Assembly: GCA_030267965.1 (NCBI GenBank)
Contig: BRYA01000896.1
Coordinates: 1 to 42,060, forward strand
Reading direction: 5' to 3'
From: Triparma columacea
Taxonomy: Eukaryota > Sar > Bolidophyceae > Parmales > Triparmaceae
Length of the DNA stretch: 42,060 nt
Part shown: piece after piece, positions 17,491-28,000 of the stretch
Layout: every line of letters starts with the position of its first letter
Numbering within the stretch: position 1 is the first letter of the stretch
Position numbers and translations under genes: made by a program
The notes under the pieces: model-generated
Told to the model about the DNA's origin: nothing
The model's input: only the letters and a program-made list of their open reading frames with translations
Database searches by the model: none

Positions 17491-18945
17491 TTATACAATC
17501 GTGACCTTCACGGCTTTAGGTTTCATGAGCTTTGGGCTCTTTTTCCCTCCCTCGTCCATCTTGAGGATTTCGAGGTCGCTGCTGAGTTGTCTGCGAAAGG
17601 GGGGGAAGAGGGGGTGGGGAAAGGGAGGTTGCGTGAGTGGATAGTACGCTTCCACCGCGAACCGAGCAGTTCCTAGAGCCTTGATACATTTTGCGCACAC
17701 TTACCTTACTCCGAGGGACTTGGGGGCCTCGCCGGCCTCCAAGGCGTGAACGGGTGTAACGCCCCCCCCTCGTCGAAGCTCCTCCTTCTTCTCTTCAATG
17801 GCATCGTCTTCCTCGCATTCCTCAGTGCAGTCCGATCCCTGAAACACCTTCGCCACGGGGTCGCCACACCTTCCTTCTCCAATGCTACCGTTGGCGACGG
17901 CCAGGCTCGCGTTTTGCCACCCAGGGTTGTTCACAATTGAGGAATCGAGACTCCCGACGGTATTTGTTCCATCAGAGGAGTCCACCTCAGAGACGTTCGT
18001 TCCGGGCGGCATGTTAACAATATAGGAGGAGGGACTGGGGTTGCTGAATCCTCCAACTGTGGCAGCGGCGGCGGCGGAGGGGGGAGTGGGAGGAAGAAGA
18101 GTTGTCGATTTTAGGGTAGGTTGCTCGGGGGGTGGGAGAGAAGGGACGGAACCGTCGTCGGCGGTGCCATTGTTGTCGTTAGCGTTGAGGTTGGCGTACA
18201 GCGAAGCGTCGGTTATGGCAGAGATGTCCATATCATTGGAGGGTGGTGGAGATGGGGGACGGGAATGTTGGGCTGAGGAGGAGGAGGAGGAGGCGCCTTG
18301 TTTGGAGGAAACATTCTTGGAAGGGGTGGGCTTGGAGGAGGTGGCCTTGGGAATCTTAGCACGAGGGCTCTTAATGTTGACAGTAGCCCTTCCTGCGCAA
18401 CCTTGGTACCTGCCAGCAACACTATTCTTTGTGCTGCGAAGAAGCTCAGAGCTAGGACCTCCAGTGGTCTTGCGGGAGGTAGAACGGGGGGAAGTGTTCG
18501 AGGATGCAAAGGGAGAAGCGGAGGAGGAGGGTTTGCGCGAAGGCGTCTTCACCCTGACAGGGCCACTGCAAAAAAATAAGGGGGTTAGGGGGGTAATTAG
18601 AAACGAAGAGATACCACCAACGGTGTACTGCATCAGCTTCTATACGCACCTTTTAAGACCTGAACCAAGCCTTGAACCCGATAACTTGTTAGATGCAACA
18701 GGAGTCCTGAGAGCCCTGCTCGAGTCTGAACCGAAACCAGTGGCAGCACTCTTGGGGCTGAACAACACGCGCTCAGCACGCTTGACATCGCGACGAAGGC
18801 CGCTAAGATTGCGGTGAGACTTGGTATTGCTACCAGGAGTCATGCATTGCTTGCCTGTGGGCATGGAAGTGCATGCAAGAGCGGAGGGAGAGCTCATTAA
18901 ATTGGGTCCTGCGTTCTCATCGATAGGATTGGACACGGAAGACAT
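17491..18945 (-). CDS. Ser/Pro-rich, mostly disordered protein with many SP/TP sites
   Basis: Three exons on the minus strand: 18650-18945, 17705-18565 and 17491-17590. All junctions keep phase (introns 84 and 114 nt; donors GTGCGT and GTAAGT; acceptors TTTTTGCAG and TTTCGCAG), giving 418 aa. The protein is low-complexity. It has basic Ser/Pro-rich stretches with numerous SP/TP dipeptides (LFSPKSAATG, RVKTPSRKP, SPRAKIPKA), a poly-Ser run, a Pro-rich hydrophobic middle and an acidic EECEEDDAIEEKKEE segment. It ends KLMKPKAVKVTIV. RxxL-like sequences (RNLSGLRRD) occur near the start. This composition fits a proline-directed-kinase substrate such as a cell-cycle or cytoskeletal regulator, but no domain is recognised. 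Confidence 0.62.
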
Positions 18946-19137
18946 GACTTCAAAAGTAGTAAGACGGGTTTAGGTAGAGGAGGAAGGAGAGAAATCGCTC
19001 TCGAGTGTGAAAGTGCAAAGATAGAAATTGGACCAATTCAAAAGCAACCCATCTGCCCGCTGCTCCTCGAAGAAGTGGAAAGTGGAAAGGTGGGGAAAGT
19101 GGTGGGTACAAAACAAAGGGGGAATACCACGCTACCT

Positions 19138-20288
19138 ATGATTACGCGAGCGTTGATTGTTGCATTTATATTGTTGGGCATACCAGTTGGGCTCGCTTTC
19201 GTTCCTCCCTTTCTCCACGCAGCCAAGCTCCATTCCTATCCGCATGGAATATCGACTAAGAAGGTTAATCCTTTGTATTCCTCCACTCCACCCTCCCTCC
19301 AACAACAACAACAGGATAAACAGGACGACGAACACGCAAAAGCAGTGGCGCTATTGCTGGAGAAACAGGAAAGAGGTATTGATATAAATGGCATGGTGAA
19401 TACAGGTGAGTCACTCACAGCGATTAGAAAAGTATGAACCTCACCTCACCCATTTTCCAGCTGCCATAGTAACGGTTGGACTACTAATTTTGTCTACGTT
19501 GGCAACAGTAGATTCCTCAATTCAGCGCGGTTGGACAACTTTAGAAATAGCTTCAAGACTCCCCGTGGACAATTGGAACAGTTACAGCGCAGTTCTTGAG
19601 GCTAGTCCGCTGAGAACGAAGGCCATAACTAGCGCAACAGTGTACGCAATAGGGGATTGCATATCTCAGGTTTCGACAGGGAGTGACGTGTCTACATTGG
19701 ACCGTGGGAGAAGTGAGTAGCAGGAGCGAAGCAAAGCGATGAGTGATGACGTTACCTGGTGTTTTGCACTAGTACACGCGGCATGCACTACTACGCGCTC
19801 GTCGATCGTACTCTTTGGCTCACTCTCCCATCAACCCAACAGTACTTCGGTCCTCTCTCGCAGGCCTCCTAGGCCACGGTCCCCTCTCCCACCTGTGGTA
19901 CGATTTCTCAGAAGGACTCTTCCAAGCTTGGGGTTGGAATAATTGGTTGTTATACGGCGTGGACTGGAGCTTCGTACCCAAGGTTGTGTTAGATCAGACA
20001 ACTTGGGGCCCTTTCTGGAACAATATTTACATCCTCATGCTCGGTGCGATGCAGCTTCGAAACCCCAGGGAAATATTCAAGGAAATGAAGGCGACCACCA
20101 TTCCCCTGATTATCTCGGGCCTCAAACTCTGGCCACTGGCCCACTGCATCACGTACGGCGTCATCCCACTGGAGAACAGGCTGCTGTGGGTGGACCTTGT
20201 GGAGATAATCTGGGTCACGGTCTTGGCAACAAAGGCCGCAGAGAGGGAGGGGGGGGGAGAGAGCGAGAGGGAATTGACGAAGGAATAA
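19138..20288 (+). CDS. Mpv17/PMP22-family membrane protein with plastid leader
   Basis: Exons 19138-19405, 19461-19712 and 19843-20288 (phases 1 and 1) give 321 aa. The N-terminus MITRALIVAFILLGIPVGLA|FVPP is a signal peptide with the A|F-V-P signature of heterokont plastid proteins. The family core follows: WNSYSAVLEASPLRTKAITS, AIGDCISQ, GLLGHGPLSHLWYDF, VLDQTTWGPF and LKLWPLAHCITYGVIPLENR. These correspond to the Mpv17 blocks (GD..Q, HGP..H.WY, DQ..W.P, W.P...). Such proteins are four-helix channel-like components of organelle inner membranes. The acceptor AACAG|TACTTCGG was chosen over the next CAG because it restores the ILRSSLAGLLGHGP block. It diverges from the Ser/Pro-rich gene (192 bp). 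Confidence 0.85.
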
Positions 20289-20565
20289 GGCGAGGCTCAG
20301 GGAAGGCCAAACGCGTCGATATAATTTCACGCACGGTCCCTAACTCGTAACCCCCTTCGTGATTCGCAATGACAGGGAGAAAAGCAAACAACAACGATGC
20401 GCAACCGACCGGGACGCAACTGAAACAAACACACAACGAAATTAAAGTACAAATGCACAGCGTACGAACACATTTTGGTCTCAAAAATATTTTGTCTTTC
20501 GTCTTCAGCTCCTCAATCAAACACCCAACCCCAACCCCAAACCCCTCTATAGCCCCCCAGCTCCC
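20289..20565. other. Convergent 3' intergenic region
   Basis: 277 bp. Near 20518-20545 the plus strand reads AACCCCAACCCCAAACCCC, a short telomere-like C-rich stretch. No gene is seen. Confidence 0.5.
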
Positions 20566-22686
20566 CTAGCGCTTCCCTGTTGGAGTTCGACTCCCCCCTC
20601 CCTTTTTGTATTTGCTATTCCTCTGCCTCTTCACTTTGACCCCCTTAACCTGCCTCCCCCTTTCCACCCCTGTCCCTCTCCCCTTTTGCCTTAGCATAAT
20701 CTCGTACCAAGCCCTGTTCAAAACCCCCTTCCCCTCTCCTCTATCCCTCCATATAAGCACAACAGTCAGCACCACGCAGAGAACGTTGAGAAAAATAATG
20801 GCCTCCATGCACCTAGTGTAGTCCGGGCTCCTGTCCCTGATGTATCCGATGAGGACGTTCCCAAATATGCTCCCGAACGCGTCAAACACCTCCGCGATAC
20901 CAAACGCCCTCCCGTAAAGCTCCCTCCCCGTCGACAGCGGTATCAGCGCAATGATGATGGTCGGGACCGTGCTCTGCGCGGCCGACAGTAGCAGTACCCC
21001 AATCACGGGAGTGACTGAAGTGTACGTTAGCAGGTAGTAGGAGAAGAGGGAGACGAGAGACGACACGAGAACGACGTACAGCTGACCGCCTGTGCGGTCT
21101 ATGATGAAACCGGTAAGGGGAGCGCCGAGGATGGCGAAGGAGGAAAGGAAGGAGGAGATGTACCCGGCCTTGGCGGGGTTGTAGCCCCACTTGGTGTAAA
21201 GGAAGTGGCCAGATATGTTAGGGAACAGGTGAAATACCATCAGGAAGAGGGCGTGCAAAGTGGCGAGCAGCCAGAACGACATGCTGTGGAGAGGGGAGAT
21301 CGCGTGTTAGCGGGTGGGCAAAGATAGCGGGTGAGGAAAGACACGTGTGGGCAAAGATGAGTTGTTAAAAACGCTCCCCCCCCCCGCAACAATTCAACCT
21401 TACCTTAAGCCCCCGGCATTCGGTCCAGCCGGGCACGGGTCGCACTGCTGCGCCTCGTACCCTTCTCCCCCTCCCCCCTCTCCTCCCCCCTCCAAATGTC
21501 CGCAGACCACCTTCTTACCCTCCTTGGCAGAGCACAAGCTGTCGAGCCTCTCCCTCCTAAGCATCTTAAGGATGTCCCCCTTCGGCTCGCCCTCGATGTC
21601 ACCGTCAGCAGCCACAGGGTTCGACCCCCCCATCCCTTCCATCCCCGACCCGTACGTGACAATCTTCCTAATCTTAATGAGTGACTCAATCCTCGGAACC
21701 CCCGTCCTCTCGTCGTCCAAATCATCGTCCCCGTATGGGTACACACCCTTGTTCGGTGACGCTCCCCCCAGCAGGCTCGTAGTTTCCCCCCCCTCCCCCC
21801 CCCTCCCCCCAGCCCCCTCCTCTAGCTTAAGCTCCTCAACCTCCTCCCCCTTCCCACCACCTCCTCCTCCCAACATGCTACCCTTCCAAACTGGCGTTCG
21901 ACCGACCTCGTGATTACGGGATAGGAGGACGTAGATGTAACCCATCAACCAGGAGAACATGCACACTAAGAGACAAACTATGAAGGAGTAGATATACGAA
22001 CCAGAGGCAAGGGCTACGGGGGCGACGACTTTTTTGGGAGAGATGGGGATTAGAGGGGGGGATAGAATCTTACAAGGTCGCCTTCTGTTAGGGTTGCCTT
22101 TGAAACGGAACTCTCTTCTACCAAAACCCTTCATAGCCTCCCCTCCTTTCTAAAGATCCGCGCTCCACACTCCCCTTCACACCCCAATAAACCTCCTCTC
22201 ACCTGCCCTTGCCCCCATCTTCCCTATGCAAGTAATCCCCACCGTGCACCCTAGCGCGAACGCTATCTCCTTCTCGTGGAAGTACTTGGATATAACAGCC
22301 CTTGTTGTAACCACAACGTTACCGTGCGCGCAACCGAAGAGGAAGGTGGAGAAGAGGGTTAGAGTGAAGGAGGAATGAGTGGAGAGAGAGTATACGAATA
22401 TCGTCATGGAGATGTTGGAGAGGAAGAGGAAGAGAAGGAGAGAGGTACGATGACCGTATAGGTCTATGTAACGACCTCCGAATAAGGGCATGAAGAGGGT
22501 TGAATAGGAGAAGGATGATACTAGTATACCTATAAGACGGAGTGGGATTGGAGTGTGGTTGGGGTAAGATAAGAAGGATTGATGAAGTGAAGTGAAGTGA
22601 AGTAAGGATGAAGGGAATTGAAAGTGAATTGAAAGTGAAATAAAGGGAAGTGTGGAAATGTCGGGCGGGTGTCGGGACGGGTGCAT
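20566..22686 (-). CDS. MFS transporter (MFSD1-like), 5' end missing or unresolved
   Basis: Three exons join in phase: 22203-22686, 21404-22028 and 20566-21283 (donors GTGAGA, GTAAGG; acceptors AAAAAAG, TCCACAG). Exon A holds TM2-5 with the motif-A-like LFGGRYIDLYGHR. Exon B holds TM6, then a 150-residue Gly/Asp/Glu-rich cytosolic loop. Exon C holds TM7-12 with GFIIDRTGG and FGSIFGNVLIGYIRDR. The domain order fits MFSD1-type major-facilitator carriers (lysosome/vacuole). The first 52 residues from ATG 22686 are Ser/His/Pro-rich translated pyrimidine sequence, not a membrane helix. A good acceptor (CTTATAG at about 22532) precedes GILVSSFSYS. TM1 should therefore lie in an upstream exon, but none is visible before the zinc-finger repeat element, and the gene may be truncated. 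Confidence 0.7.
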
Positions 22687-22858
22687 AACTCTTTATATTC
22701 ATATTTTTAGGACATGTACGTGTATTTCTTTCGTATAGGGATGAGTATATGATAGTATATGATAGTACGATCGCTCTAGTTATAACATACCATACTTAGT
22801 ATAGTCTAAATGAAGTAAAGGATCATCAAGCATAAACACTTCGAGTGAAGAAAGAGCG
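22687..22858. other. AT-rich spacer upstream of the MFS gene
   Basis: 172 bp of AT-rich sequence with a short AGTATATGAT repeat. No convincing TM1 exon for the MFS gene was found here on the minus strand. Confidence 0.5.
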
Positions 22859-22880
22859 TTTTTAATAAAGTGTCCTCCTA

Positions 22881-23640
22881 ATGGACAAAATGGTATTAAC
22901 AGCAATACTATCCAACGAAAGTGGACCATTTTGCACCAAAAAGGGCCTTAATTTGAGTAGAAAATGGCCAATTAGCAAAGTTACCCTAACAGGGGACATA
23001 TTTGCTGTTATGCCAGAGTGCAGCGAGAACATGGGCGTGAATATGGGGTCGAATACGGGGTCAAATATGGCGTCAGATATGGACATGTTTGCGCCAAATA
23101 TTACCACCATGATAGATGAATTCAAGGTGGAAGAATTTACATCGACGGAACCAGGTATCCTTCCAGGGTTTCAAGGACACAACAACGGTACAACGACAGC
23201 GGATAGTATCAAGGAAACGGGATACGGGGAGGTGGTTGAAGATGGTAACGTGGTACAGCATGATCTGCTTGTTTGCCAACTATGTGATGGGGAGGTGGAA
23301 GTTGTTGCTGAAGGGAAGACTAACAGCAGTGGCGTAGAAGTGATGGGGATGAATGGGCAGGTGGTTGCGGGGTTGTATGAGTATAACAAAANNNNNNNNT
23401 ATCAAGAGGCATCTTGCTGGTGTTCACGATATTGGCACAACGTGGCATCCGTGCCCGCAAGAGGGTTGTGAATATAAGACGAAGCAGAGATGCAAGATCA
23501 AGCACCACCTTGCTAATATTCACGATATTGGCGTAACAGAGTTTTTAATAAAGTGTCCTCCTAATGGACAAAATGGTATTAACATCAAAACTATCCATCG
23601 AAAGTGGACCATATTTGCACCAAAAAGGGCCTTAAATTGA
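22881..23640 (+). CDS. C2H2 zinc-finger protein fragment, broken by an assembly gap
   Basis: Left of the gap, the frame from ATG 22881 encodes an acidic Met/Asn-rich region and then HDLLVCQLCDGE. Right of the gap, another frame encodes IKRHLAGVHDIGTTWHPC, then PQEGCEYKTKQRCKIKHHLA and NIHDIGV. That is a complete C-x4-C-x12-H-x4-H finger plus the His pair of a preceding one. The HLA-x-(I/V)HDIG linker recurs, as in tandem finger arrays that I recall from marine stramenopile genomes. The 8-N gap probably marks collapsed finger repeats, so frame continuity cannot be judged. The C-terminus (ending near 23640) is encoded by the right direct repeat. It could be a pseudogene. Confidence 0.5.
23392..23399. 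other. Assembly gap (8 N)
   Basis: Eight undetermined bases inside the zinc-finger region; the reading frame changes across them. Confidence 0.99.
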
Positions 23641-23857
23641 GGCAAAAATGGCCTAACAAAGAATGTGATTTGTCCATTAGCAAATTGGGTTCAAGAATTG
23701 CATCATCGAAATCAGATCCGATTCATAGACATTCACAAACACCTCCACTCACTTTTTTGCAACGCGCAGTCACTAGTACCACACGAAGCGCAACTACTAC
23801 AAATAAACGAAGAGTACTTGCCCCACAACAAAAAACTTTGTTCCACCACTTACTCTA

Positions 23858-24911
23858 CTATCCCATGACACTCCCCAACGTCTTCCTGATAAGATCCTTC
23901 TGAGCCTTGAACTCCTCCTTATCCTCCACTTCCCTCTCCTTCCTCCTCCTAGCCTCCGTCTCCTCCGCAGTCTCCCCCAAGCTGCTCGCGTAGCTAGCGC
24001 TCCCCCTCCCCACCTGGCACCTCTTGATAGCGGCCGCCGTCTCCAAGGGCGAGCAGGCCCCCTTAAGTCCCTGCGCCTCATCGCTGAGTATCTGCACCGG
24101 CCCTTTATCCCCCGTCACCCCGTCGTTCTCCCACCTCTCCCTAGCCACCTCCACCCTGCTGTCGTGCTCCCTACGACGCGTGAAGAGCTCCCTCTCAACA
24201 TCCTCACCCGTTAAGCCCAAAGTATCCTTCCCCTGCTCGGAGGCGATGGTCGCCTCGTTTATCCGGGACATGTAAAAATCGCAAACGCACCTCACGGCCT
24301 TGTCAACCGATCTCACCGGGCACGACTCCACCACAGTCCCGAGCCACATCAGCTGGAAAGAGTACAAGGTCATCGGGCTGAGGACCTCCTTCCTGTGCTG
24401 GTCTTGCCTGGCGCCAACGTGGCAGTGTAGGCATCTCTTGATCTTGAAAACCAGTCTCTTGATCTCCTTAGCCTCACCATTAACGCAGAAAATAAGGTGA
24501 CGGACCACCTCCGCGCAATCGGAGAAACCGTACTTCAAGGCTGCAGTCTTTACCCAGGCGGACTGGACGGGCATAAGCGGAAGACCACCAGATTCACCTG
24601 AACCCATTACCACAAGCTCGTGCTCGGGGCGTGTGTCTGCAAAGGGAGGGTTTAACACGTTTTATGGGTTAGAGTCGCTACGCCGGAGGGAAGCCTAAGC
24701 CAAACGTGTTTCGTCAAACGGTCGCGGGGAGTTTCCTCCACCCCTTGCATACGCGAAACAATACCTTTTCTCATCTCACACTTCCCTCCGGGGACCAGCT
24801 CTACTCACCTATGTGGGGGTTGAAGGGCTTACCCTCCTTGTTTAACAATGGAGCGGGACCTAAAATTGGGGGGGGACCCCAACGAGCTAGGTCACCTGTT
24901 GTACGAGACAT
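23858..24911 (-). CDS. Conserved-looking Cys-containing protein, unknown
   Basis: Exon 1 24809-24911 and exon 2 23858-24636 join in phase 1 over a 172-nt intron (donor ATAG|GTGAGT, acceptor CCTTTGCAG), giving 293 aa. Exon 1 is MSRTTGDLARWGPPPILGPA and so on, ending KPFNPHI. The central part (about 55-155) looks globular: VQSAWVKTAALKYGFSDCAE, VVRHLIFCVNGE, KIKRCLHCHVGARQDQHRKE, then FQLMWLGTVVESCP and CVCDFYMSRI. The CLHCH sequence and scattered Cys could bind metal, but no canonical finger is formed. The C-terminus is charged and helical (EETEARRRKEREVEDKEEFK). I do not recognise the family. It diverges from the stalk-domain gene at 25097 (185 bp). Confidence 0.65.
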
Positions 24912-25096
24912 AGGAGATGAGGAAGAAGGAGCGAGTCGGAGGTAGGTGTTGGGGGGAAGTCTTAAAATTAGGGATTAGGCGGACTAAGAAGAAGAAGTTT
25001 GAGATAGAAGGGTATCTAACTTATCAGAGTATGTGGTGCAGTTAAAGGAAGTCTAGTAAAAACTTGCTGTGAGGGATAATTCAAGTCCTCAAAAAA

Positions 25097-28000
25097 ATGC
25101 CTCATTCGGAGGCGAGACAACCCGAAGGAGAAAAAGCCAACTCCAGAAGTGAAAAGAAAAGGTACGCGAATTCGCTCAATTTACGCACGAAGACCCTGAT
25201 GTATATCGAAGAACCATTACTTGCCTACCAAACAGCCCTCTTCCGTGTAAATTATTCTCAAACCCCCTCTCCCCTCGGCCTCTAACAGCTCTGCCTGAAG
25301 GATCACATTTTTCACTTCCTATTATCGCAAGCCAAAAGCAAGCACCACATTCAAACCTCCCTACCACGAAATCTTGCTGTCCCGTTGACCACTCCTCCCT
25401 TAACCCCGACCCAAGCAAGGAACCATCCTCCCCACGACCCAAGCAAGAAACCATGCCACAGCCCTGGCTTCAAAACTTCGAGACCCTGGTCTCGACTCGT
25501 AACTCCCCAACGTCGAACACGATGAGAATATCAAACGTCGGGGAGGGTCTCCACAGCACCCAGGCAAAGATAGGCACGGACTCCAACCCCAGCCCCGGTT
25601 TCCACCAGAACCACACCAAGGCAAAGGAGAGGAAGAAAATTGTTGACCCTAGGAAGGAGGACAGCGAGGCTTTTAAGGCATGGAAGGAGAAGAAGGACGA
25701 AGAGCTCAGGAACACGAGGAAGGCTGAAGCGAAGACGATTGAGATAGAGGGAGGGGCAGTTGAGGTTGCTGCCACCAGTGCCAACACAAAGGCGCAGGAT
25801 GAGGAGGAGCACAAGGCGTGGATCAAGGAAAAGAACCGCACCCTTAGGAAGAAGGAGAAGGAGAGGAAGGCCAAAGAGTCCGCCATATGGGAATCGATGA
25901 AGAAGGAGAGGGAGGATTTGATCGAGAGGAAGAGGAAGGAGCTCCAGCCCCACGTCGAGAGGAGGAAGCTCCTCTTCAAGATGGAGCGCGACAAGTACAA
26001 GAGCATGACGAGCGGGGCAGGCCTACCGTCTAAGCTGGCGAAGAGACTCACGGAACTCAAGAGGAACCCACTCAACGGGAACGTCGTTATGGTGCAGGTG
26101 GTGGACGTAAACAACAAGAAAAAGAAAAAGAAGAAGAAGAAGATTGGGACGAATAGAGGGAGGGGAAGGGAAACTGAGGTGGAAGGAAAAGGTGGAGGGG
26201 GGGAAGAAACAAAGGACAACACAAATCAAGGGGGGCAAGAGGAAGAGGAGGAGAAGGAGAAGCAGGACAACCAGGATGACGAGGAAGAAGTGAATGTATA
26301 CGGGGAGGACTTTGAGCAGCCAAGCGTTGAGAAGTCGGGAGGAGGTTACGAAGACGACTTCGACGACAACGATGGATACGGCGACGACTTTGACGTCTCC
26401 GCCGACAGCCCAAAGAAGGGTGAAGGGGAACTTTTCAAGACGGTCACTAAGGAAGTTAGCCCAAGCAGGATAAGAGCTCGGACGTTCGCGCTCGGCTTAG
26501 ACGGAAAGACACTCACGAGCAGCAAGTCACTCGAGGCCATGGACGCAATGGGCCCTTCTGGAGAGGGAGCAAACATAAAGGCCAAGACCAAGTCATCAAA
26601 GATGTCCCTCTTGGCACTCAAGGAGGTGAGAGTAATGTCTGCAGCACGCCCGGTCCATTCCATTGCCTGCAAACCCTACCCAAAACACTAACTCTTCTTC
26701 TTGCACACAAAACCCCTCCCTTCACAGAAACTCAACCACTCGACTCAGATTCTCAGCCTTACTGCAGGCGCCCAATACAGGCACAGAAAAACCATCCAGA
26801 GAGCGAACGAGACCTTCGGAACCGTCAGGAGCCTTCGCCATAAGCTCGACCTCGACGAAAAGGCACAGGCTGAGGAGGAGAGAAAGAGACTCGAGCAGTG
26901 GATCAAGGATCACCCCCCTAAACACGGGGTCGAGAACAGGCCAGTGTGGGACAACGACTTCACCAACCCAGAGAGCTCGGACTTGAACGCGAGGGATACC
27001 AAGAAGGCAGTGAAGGAGGTGAGAGGGACACTACTACTTACTCCCTGCATATATTTGTTGATCTCCCTCAACCTTGCTCGTCCCTCTTATGCTAACCCTA
27101 TCTGCTGCCCACAACACCCCACCACAGGCAAGGTCCAAAAGCTTCAGAGGAAGAGTAGGTCCGGGATACGGGGTCGACCTCAACGCGGTCCCCGAAGGCT
27201 TCGGAATGGGAACCAACGTAGGTGGCTTCACTCTCAACGGCGTAGAGAAGGCTCTAGACGAGATCCAGCAACCCGACCTCCTCGAACTCGGGTCGTTCTT
27301 TTCTCCGCCCGTCGCGGTCCAGGCCGTTGTAGGAGCAGTCGCGGTACTCCTGGGTATCGAACCCGACTGGCAGGGAGTCTACAAGGGCCTGCTAAGGAAC
27401 AGCTACTACTTCCTAACGTGCCTCCGCTTCTTCGACAAGGACTCCGTATCCCTACACACAGCCCTCGTACTGGAGCAGTACATGGACAGCGTCCTGTTCG
27501 AGGAGGACAAGTGCGAACGCGGGAGCAGGGCGCTGGGGAAACTTAGGGCCTGGGTCGTAGCTGTGTGGGACTACATCACGGGAGAGGAACTGAGGAGGTG
27601 AGATGAGATTGTGATTAAGTACAAGACGCGACACCCCCATCTCCATCTCCATCATGGATGATTAACACATCTCTTTTCACTCGCTTCCCATCTCAGGCTC
27701 AAGGAGGGACCAGTGAGCAGCAGCCCGCAGCCGCAGAATTTTGTAACGAGCCCGCCAAATACGCCAATGGCTGCCCCACCACCAAGGGCACCCCCGTCGA
27801 CGCCCATCACACCTGACGTTAGGAAGAAAGACGTCGTCAGAGTCGACCCTTCAATTGAGCCGGGTCAGTTTGATGAGACTGACTACGAGGGTTCTTCGGA
27901 GGAGGAGAATGACGAGGACTACGTCGACGACTTCACGGAGGATAACACTAAAAGCACCGCGATCGACGCCGCTAGGCTTATGAACGAGCTCGAGGAGCTT

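Larger units (their letters stand above)
22859..23653. mobile_element. Repeat-bounded segment: ~110-bp direct repeats around a zinc-finger ORF
   Basis: The copies at about 22859-22969 and 23542-23653 are direct repeats, about 90% alike by eye, both starting TTTTTAATAAAGTGTCCTCC. They are about 683 bp apart and enclose the C2H2 sequence and the 8-N gap. They could be terminal repeats of a small element or a local duplication that took part of a zinc-finger gene. No transposase or reverse transcriptase was seen. Confidence 0.6.

Noticed and set aside
18041..18817. 258-aa open frame on the plus strand
   Set aside because: It is antisense to the Ser/Pro-rich gene. Its Gly/Glu-rich text mirrors Ser/Pro codons, and the minus-strand exons have matching splice phases.
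25470..26222. 250-aa open frame on the minus strand
   Set aside because: Phe/Leu/Ser-rich shadow of Lys/Glu codons in exon 2 of the stalk-domain gene.
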